Source: Gracilaria caudata (taxonomy: Eukaryota > Rhodophyta > Florideophyceae > Gracilariales > Gracilariaceae). From it: a DNA stretch of 23,599 nt. A model generated the notes under the pieces. The model made no database searches. It had not been told where the DNA came from and saw only the letters and a program-made list of their open reading frames with translations. Made by a program: the position numbers and the translations under genes. The stretch lies in contig JASCIV010000344.1 of assembly GCA_030374735.1 (NCBI GenBank), positions 1-23,599 on the forward strand, in the 5' to 3' direction. Shown here one piece after another: positions 19,138-23,599 of this stretch; the first letter of the stretch is position 1; each line of letters starts with the position of its first letter.

Positions 19138-19712
19138 ATCTGTTGGGCGTTGACACGGCTTTTGGAGTTCAACGACCTGGGCGCGTCAGAGATTAAACGA
19201 TGGTTGCTCAGTGCACAGTATGTATCTAACCACAATCAGGAGCCGATCAAAGCATTTCTTGCAGAACAGGACAGGAAACCAACTTCGGAATGTGAGGTTG
19301 TTCCAGCCGGAACTGTGTCTGACCTTGTCCTGTGGCAGCATAAAACACTCGAGGTGCGAGGTTGAAGGCTAATGTCGCATTGAGCCGAGCCAAAGCTCTG
19401 CGGTGCTGCGGCTCTCGCTGTGCCGGACACAGTGGATGACAAGTGTCCCCAAACGGGGCGCAAAGTGCGAGAACCACATCTGCATAAAGCCTCCGTCCAA
19501 TTAGAGAGCTGATTGTGCTCCTCAGCCAGTCCCCTTTTCATTTTTGTTGAAAATACAGATTCTCCTGCAGTTTGAAAAATGTCCCCTTCTTCTGCCCTTG
19601 TAAAAGTTGTGCTCGACAAAAAGGGGCACACGCATACTTTCACGACATCACCTCCGCTTCAGATACACCTTGTTGACGACGACAACGTGAGACGAGTTCC
19701 ATAATATCACGT
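19138..19712. promoter_or_regulatory. Divergent promoter region between aquaporin and MED10
   Basis: About 575 bp between the most upstream aquaporin ATG (minus) and the MED10 ATG (plus). Short frames on both strands mirror each other and none has a recognisable domain. No TATA-like box or strong repeat was seen. The region must contain both promoters and leaders. Confidence 0.4.
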
Positions 19713-20422
19713 ATGGACAACGATTCGGACGTTGTTCTGGTTGAAACCAAACGTGCTCAGCCTGCTGCTCCGGCTGCCACCCCGTTGGATGCGCTTGAGA
19801 TAGAATTGCAGTCAACATGCGCTGTTCTTACGTCCTTCGCGCAGGATGTCATTCAGTTTTCGTACGACTCTCAGAATGGACTGTTTGATCGTGTGTAAGT
19901 TCTGTCTTGTTGAACTTCGTCGTTCTTTTCCGCGTTCTTTTGCTGCGGTTGGTTCTAACAGTTTCTCCTCCATAGAAATGAGTTTGTGACTTGCTTGAAG
20001 AAGGTTGATGAGAAGGGAAAAGCCGTTGATGCTGTTATTCCATTTGACGTTCTTGAGGCCATTGATAAGGGACGTAATCCGGAATATGTTACGTTATCTT
20101 TGCTGTATGTTGCTTAATCTGTCACTCTCCATTGTTTGTCCCTCTTCTTATTCTAATTCGCATGTTATTAATTGTCTGCAGAGAATCATGTCAAGAATCG
20201 AACAACATCTCACGCGGAAAGGTCACGGTTATGCGACAGTTCAAGTACGTCATTGCATCCATATGTCTCTCATTTTGACGCTTGCGCTTCATCTGCTCTT
20301 TCTTCTAACATTCGTCCCTCACTCTGCGTAGGCAACATCTTGAAAACGCAATGCGAGCCTTGCCACAGCAAGCCTCTCAACCGAACGGAAATGATGCTCA
20401 ACCTTCAATTACTCCCGGGTAG
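19713..20422 (+). CDS. MED10: Mediator complex subunit 10 (MED10/Nut2), four exons
   Basis: Exons 19713-19894, 19976-20104, 20182-20244 and 20332-20422 give 154 residues. Introns are 81, 77 and 87 nt with GTAAGT, GTATGT and GTACGT donors, TTCTAAC (or TTCTAAT/ATTAAT) branch sites and TAG/CAG acceptors; all phases agree. The core matches MED10: LEIELQSTCAVLTSF, then VIPFDVLEAIDKGRNPEYVT (human VPLEVFEYIDQGRNPQLYT) and GKVTVMRQFKQHLENAM (human GKIDTMKKFKSLL). MED10 belongs to the Mediator middle module, which links activators to RNA polymerase II in the nucleus. Exons 2-4 are too short to stand out singly. An N-terminal extension of about 28 residues carries DSDVVLVE, similar to a SUMO-interaction motif and to the start of the RING protein upstream. 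The C-terminal tail is Gln/Pro-rich. Confidence 0.88.
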
Positions 20423-22066
20423 TATCTTGCCGCAAATAGCAAATCATCAGTATTCTGATCAAGCGCCTTGGAGAGTTTATATGCAGTTCTCTCTAATTAT
20501 CGCTTGAGAGCTTTCTTGCGTTCCAATTCTGCTGATGTTGGTCGTTACAGTGCGTCTTTCATGAACACTAATACTTGGCGCTTGACGGCACTTGGGGAGT
20601 TTTTTCTAATGGCCTCTTCTCTTATACTGCACTTCATGAATGCATCGAATGTAGTTTCTTTTGTTTTGCTGTTGCGGTAGCAACACACTTGAAGCATGAG
20701 AAATATTAGCCAAACTGGTAACTGTGTTGGCTGCAACTCGGCTTGTCAATATCGCTGTCCGCAAACGAGAATGGTGTGAGTCGCCAAGAACGACTTCCTT
20801 GGCTCTTCCTGAGCGCATGTTTCATCGATGATCTACGCAAAAACTCTTAGCATCTTCAACCTTTCAAGATAACCTGTTCTGCATACCGCCCTGATGGATT
20901 AAAGACCAAAGCTTCAAAGTTCCCCCGAATATCTCACATACCTGAGGCCATCACGGTCGAGGGTAACCATACCAGTACACTTCTCGTTGGAAGCGACACC
21001 CTCATCACTTCACCGACCTTCGCCAAAAGCCGTCATCGACTGCGCTCTTCCGTCTCGCCATCTATCTCCACAATGGGGATCCCATGCTAGCTGCCGTTTC
21101 GTTGTTCACGACAAACTGCCGTTAATAGTTTAGTACGTCTGCTCAATGCGCTGACCAGACCATCTCAATCTCGAGTTTGGAAATGATTCTAACCTCACCG
21201 GTATACGTTGGGAGTCTCTTCGGCTTTCGTTGGGTTTTGAGAGCTCTCCTCAAGGCGCATTCTTTGAAGTGTCAATCCGAAGACTTGGCGGCCGTTATGA
21301 GTTCATAGAGGACCTTTATGAGTCTCATGATGTTCTTTTTCACTGTAAGCTTGTCTTCTCCATTCCGAAATCTACTACCCACTACCCGAAGGGTAGAAGG
21401 ATGCATCCATGTTACTGACCGTATCGCTCATAGTCTTGTGAATACCGCTTGTCGTGGATATACATACGCTCCCCAAGGGAGACAATCGTTCCTCTATCCA
21501 ATAGCTGATGCATCAAGGAATTGAGTTTGTTTGACGTTTACAGTAGAAAAGTTTCCTCAATTGAACTTGACTAGCAGTGGAAGACACATGGTGAACGACA
21601 ATCGTTATTGCTCTGAAAGACGACGCTTGTTCTGTTCTCTACACTCCAAACAAATGGAAACGCGTTTCTAGCTGTAGCAGAAATCACAACACGTTTTAAC
21701 TACGGGAGGTAGAAAAGTTCTCCGTAAATCTGACGGTTTGTAGTATTATTACGACCCATGTGATTGTGATTGAAAACAGGCGTGGACACTGTTACTTGTC
21801 ATTTAGAGTTAAATCGGGAGCTTCTTCTCACTGAGAGTGGGCAGACACATCATTTTGAACTGAAGGTGTCGCAGCATGGTACAATCTTGATAGACTTCTA
21901 CGACATAAGTGGTAGGAGGAAATGGGAACAGCACAAAAGGTGAACAATGGTGTTGCAAGTGCAGGTTTGGGGCTTGTTTTACGTTGAGAAGCGATCGACA
22001 TGGCGCATTGCGGTACAGAGTGAGTAGCAAATGAGTTGGAGCACGCGCAACGCAAAACAGGGGCAA
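20423..22066. other. Intergenic region with open frames but no recognised gene
   Basis: About 1.6 kb between MED10 and the 3' end of eL21. From about 20850 to 21420 the plus strand has two successive open stretches of about 75 to 90 codons that read like protein (including GFESSPQGAFFEVSIRRLGG near 21230-21290), separated by stops and a frame change, with splice-like signals that I could not chain into one gene. This may be an unrecognised multi-exon gene or a decayed one. The parts 20423-20850 and 21420-22066 show nothing convincing; the right end is the eL21 3' flank. Confidence 0.4.
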
Positions 22067-22546
22067 TTAAACGACGAACTCGTATGGAATGGGTTCGACG
22101 AGTTCCATAGTGGCGGCGTCGACGACATGAGCTCGAGTTGGAAGAACAGGTGTTCTCTTCTGAATAACATATTTTTCGCCGCGCTTATGAGCTTCCCTCG
22201 CCTCCATTTCGCGTTTGAGAGCACGCTGCTTAAAGTCATCGTTGCAACGACTCTTCTTGACATGTTCAGTTCGAATGTGGAAACGCTTCATCAAAATTTG
22301 GTTTCCAAGCTGTTTCGAAACCTCCACTCCAACGGCTGTGCGAGACACATTAAAAACTCGGCCCGTACGTCCGTGATAGAACTTGTGCGGCATTCCCTTC
22401 ATGACTGCCGGATTGATGTGAATGTCAACAAAGTCGCCAACCTTGAAGGTCTGCAGATAGGTGGAGACATGTTCAGGCCCCTTCTTTCGGAAGCTCTTCT
22501 TGAACAAATGGCGGGTGTTGGCGCGCTTTCCGTTGGAACGAACCAT
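22067..22546 (-). CDS. RPL21: Cytosolic ribosomal protein eL21 (RPL21)
   Basis: Single exon, 159 residues from the ATG at 22546, against about 160 in animals and plants. The frame continues upstream, but that part is Arg/Val-rich leader and not part of the family. Conserved blocks are SNGKRANTRHLFKKSFRKKG (animal KGKRRGTRYMFSRPFRKHG), then KGMPHKFYHGRTGRVFNV, NQILMKRFHIRTEHVKKSR and the C-terminal ELVEPIPYEFVV (LLEPIPYEF in animals). The protein is part of the 60S subunit near the central protuberance. No intron is seen. Its upstream region holds the GTTGAGTCAAC palindrome at 22778-22788. Confidence 0.98.
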   Translation of the reverse strand: MVRSNGKRANTRHLFKKSFRKKGPEHVSTYLQTFKVGDFVDIHINPAVMKGMPHKFYHGRTGRVFNVSRTAVGVEVSKQLGNQILMKRFHIRTEHVKKSRCNDDFKQRALKREMEAREAHKRGEKYVIQKRTPVLPTRAHVVDAATMELVEPIPYEFVV

Positions 22547-23388
22547 GTTGATCGATCGACTCGAATAGACGGGCGGCGGGACTAATGCGATGCGCGTGTG
22601 CGAAGAGACGGCGACAACAGCGTCGACGGCGGCACCCCAAGCGTTGATCGCAGCTGTCCACAGTGATGATCGACGGCGACGAGGCGGCTTACAGAACACA
22701 TTACAGTAGAGAAAGAGTTGCTGAATTGGAGCAGGACGAATGTAATTGGGAGCACGATGAGTCTCCTTTATTTACCTGTTGAGTCAACAGTGTTGACGTT
22801 ACACGTGCAATGCACGATTTGGGACGAGATCGTTTTTGCTCAAGGGTACGAGGAATGCGAGGTGGCATGTACTGTACAGAAGGCTGTGAACTTGTGTATC
22901 TATTATGCACATTGTTATGAAGCCGAGATGGGCGTGCGCGCGAATGAGAGGGGGAGACGGTTGTGGCGCAGGCCGGGAACGCGTTTACACAACGGCCGCG
23001 GGCTTCCATGGACGGCTCAGAGGCAAAACGGCTTGCACTTGTATTGAATGATGCTCCGTGTGACGAAACGTAGTGCCATGCGTGCGCCGGGTCACGCGCA
23101 CAATACACACTGGCGCGCACGTTAACGAGCGATACCCAGAACTAACCCGCATCGCGTGCTTTTCGGCGCTCTTTCTCCGCCGTTTCCCTTCCCCGGCGCG
23201 CAAGCAAAGCCACGCGCAGCGGGCGCAACGACGGGACCCTTGTAACGCCAGCGACGCGTCGGCACGGAGCGCGTTCACCATCCTGCGTCGGCCTCGCGCC
23301 GACACCGGCGAGCGCCCAAAAAAAGCACGTGCTCGTGCCATAAGCGCCTGTTGCCAAGCGTTGCGCATCGGCACGGTCAGTCGCGGCC
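22547..23388. other. Upstream region of eL21, increasingly GC-rich to the right
   Basis: No recognised gene. Frames on both strands are long because of the high GC content but overlap each other and lack family motifs. The left part is the eL21 promoter and leader. If the open frame at 23389 is a real gene start, this is a divergent promoter. A run of bZIP-like sites lies at 22778-22801. Confidence 0.45.
22778..22801. promoter_or_regulatory. Palindrome and CRE-like site upstream of eL21
   Basis: GTTGAGTCAAC (22778-22788) is a perfect palindrome around a central G and contains TGAGTCA, the classic AP-1/GCN4 bZIP site. It is followed after five bases by TGACGTTA (22794-22801), an ACGT-core CRE-like site. 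They lie about 230 bp upstream of the eL21 start. The binding role is inferred from the motif only; GCN4-type sites occur by chance in any genome. Confidence 0.3.
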
Positions 23389-23599
23389 ATGCCAACACTT
23401 GTCCGTCACGCTTTTCCATCACGCCAGTCACGCGCATCACGCCCTCCGCCAGCTCACGCGCCGCGCAATCCCGCACCCCGAGCCGGAAGAGCCCACAAAC
23501 ACGCGTCGTTCGCGCGTTGCTTTGGGAGCCGTGTCACTGTGCGCCGCCGCTCCTTGTGTGCGCCAACTCTGCTTCTGTTCTCCCCCCTCCCCCCTCCCC
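23389..23599 (+). CDS. Possible 5' end of a gene running off the right edge
   Basis: From the ATG at 23389 the frame stays open to the window end (70 codons). The product is rich in Arg, Ser, Ala and Pro with very few acidic residues, like a plastid or mitochondrial transit peptide (begins MPTLVRHAFPSRQSRASRPP). The region is very GC-rich, which alone lengthens open frames, and the last 19 bases are runs of C separated by T. No domain is reached before the edge, so this is only a possibility. Confidence 0.2.
   Translation, partial: MPTLVRHAFPSRQSRASRPPPAHAPRNPAPRAGRAHKHASFARCFGSRVTVRRRSLCAPTLLLFSPLPPP
23581..23599. repeat. C-tract with single-T interruptions at the right edge
   Basis: Runs of 6, 6 and 4 C separated by single T bases. 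The opposite strand is three long G runs and could take part in a G-quadruplex if the run continues beyond the window. Low-complexity sequence; no function is claimed. Confidence 0.6.

Noticed and set aside
22547..22699. An N-terminal extension of the eL21 frame up to 22699
   Set aside because: eL21 proteins begin at the MVRSNGKR position; the upstream codons are leader sequence that happens to be open.

Overview
This is nuclear DNA of a eukaryote. It carries cytosolic ribosomal protein genes (uS8/RPS15A and eL21/RPL21), a Mediator subunit (MED10), a CUL4-DDB1-type WD40 receptor and a RING-H2 protein, and several genes have short spliceosomal introns. The genes are compact and intron-poor. 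Introns are about 77-123 nt, with GTAAGT/GTATGT donors and a CTAAC-type branch site. A plant/plastid-style DUF1279 (FAM210-like) module and an LEC14B-like WD40 protein suggest a photosynthetic lineage. A unicellular red alga is my best guess, but this is inference and I cannot name a species.

Layout, left to right. 1-1330: GC-rich edge with ambiguous open frames, no recognised gene. 1331-3232 (+): secreted Cys-rich protein with TNFR/GCC2_GCC3-like repeats and an acidic tail. 3233-5413: long intergenic stretch with a possible extra 3' exon and a 429-bp segment bounded by a perfect 17-nt inverted repeat. 5414-6938 (+): DCAF11/LEC14B-like WD40 protein, two exons. 6939-8654: no recognised gene, but unusually open frames and one small ORF. 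8655-10066 (+): type-2 malate/L-lactate dehydrogenase family enzyme, two exons. 10692-12587 (+): unrecognised protein with signal peptide, long coiled coil and about five membrane segments. 12756-13226 (-): single-domain rhodanese with an organelle-type N-terminus. 13227-14015: divergent promoter and a long AUG-free leader. 14016-16076 (+): large RING-H2 protein with an N-terminal cluster of SUMO-interaction-like motifs. 16715-17104 (-): uS8. 17724-18999 (-): aquaporin and DUF1279 modules, which appear to be joined in frame by an 86-nt intron. 19713-20422 (+): MED10 in four exons. 20423-22066: no recognised gene. 22067-22546 (-): eL21. 22547-23599: GC-rich, with an open frame that may start the next gene.

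The genes do not form a pathway; this is an ordinary housekeeping neighbourhood. The most unusual points are the probable aquaporin-DUF1279 fusion, the SUMO-targeted-ubiquitin-ligase-like RING protein whose last zinc ligand is Asp, a similar SUMO-motif-like N-terminus on MED10, and the inverted-repeat segment upstream of the WD40 gene. Gene structures were read by eye from reading frames, splice signals and family similarity; no search was run.
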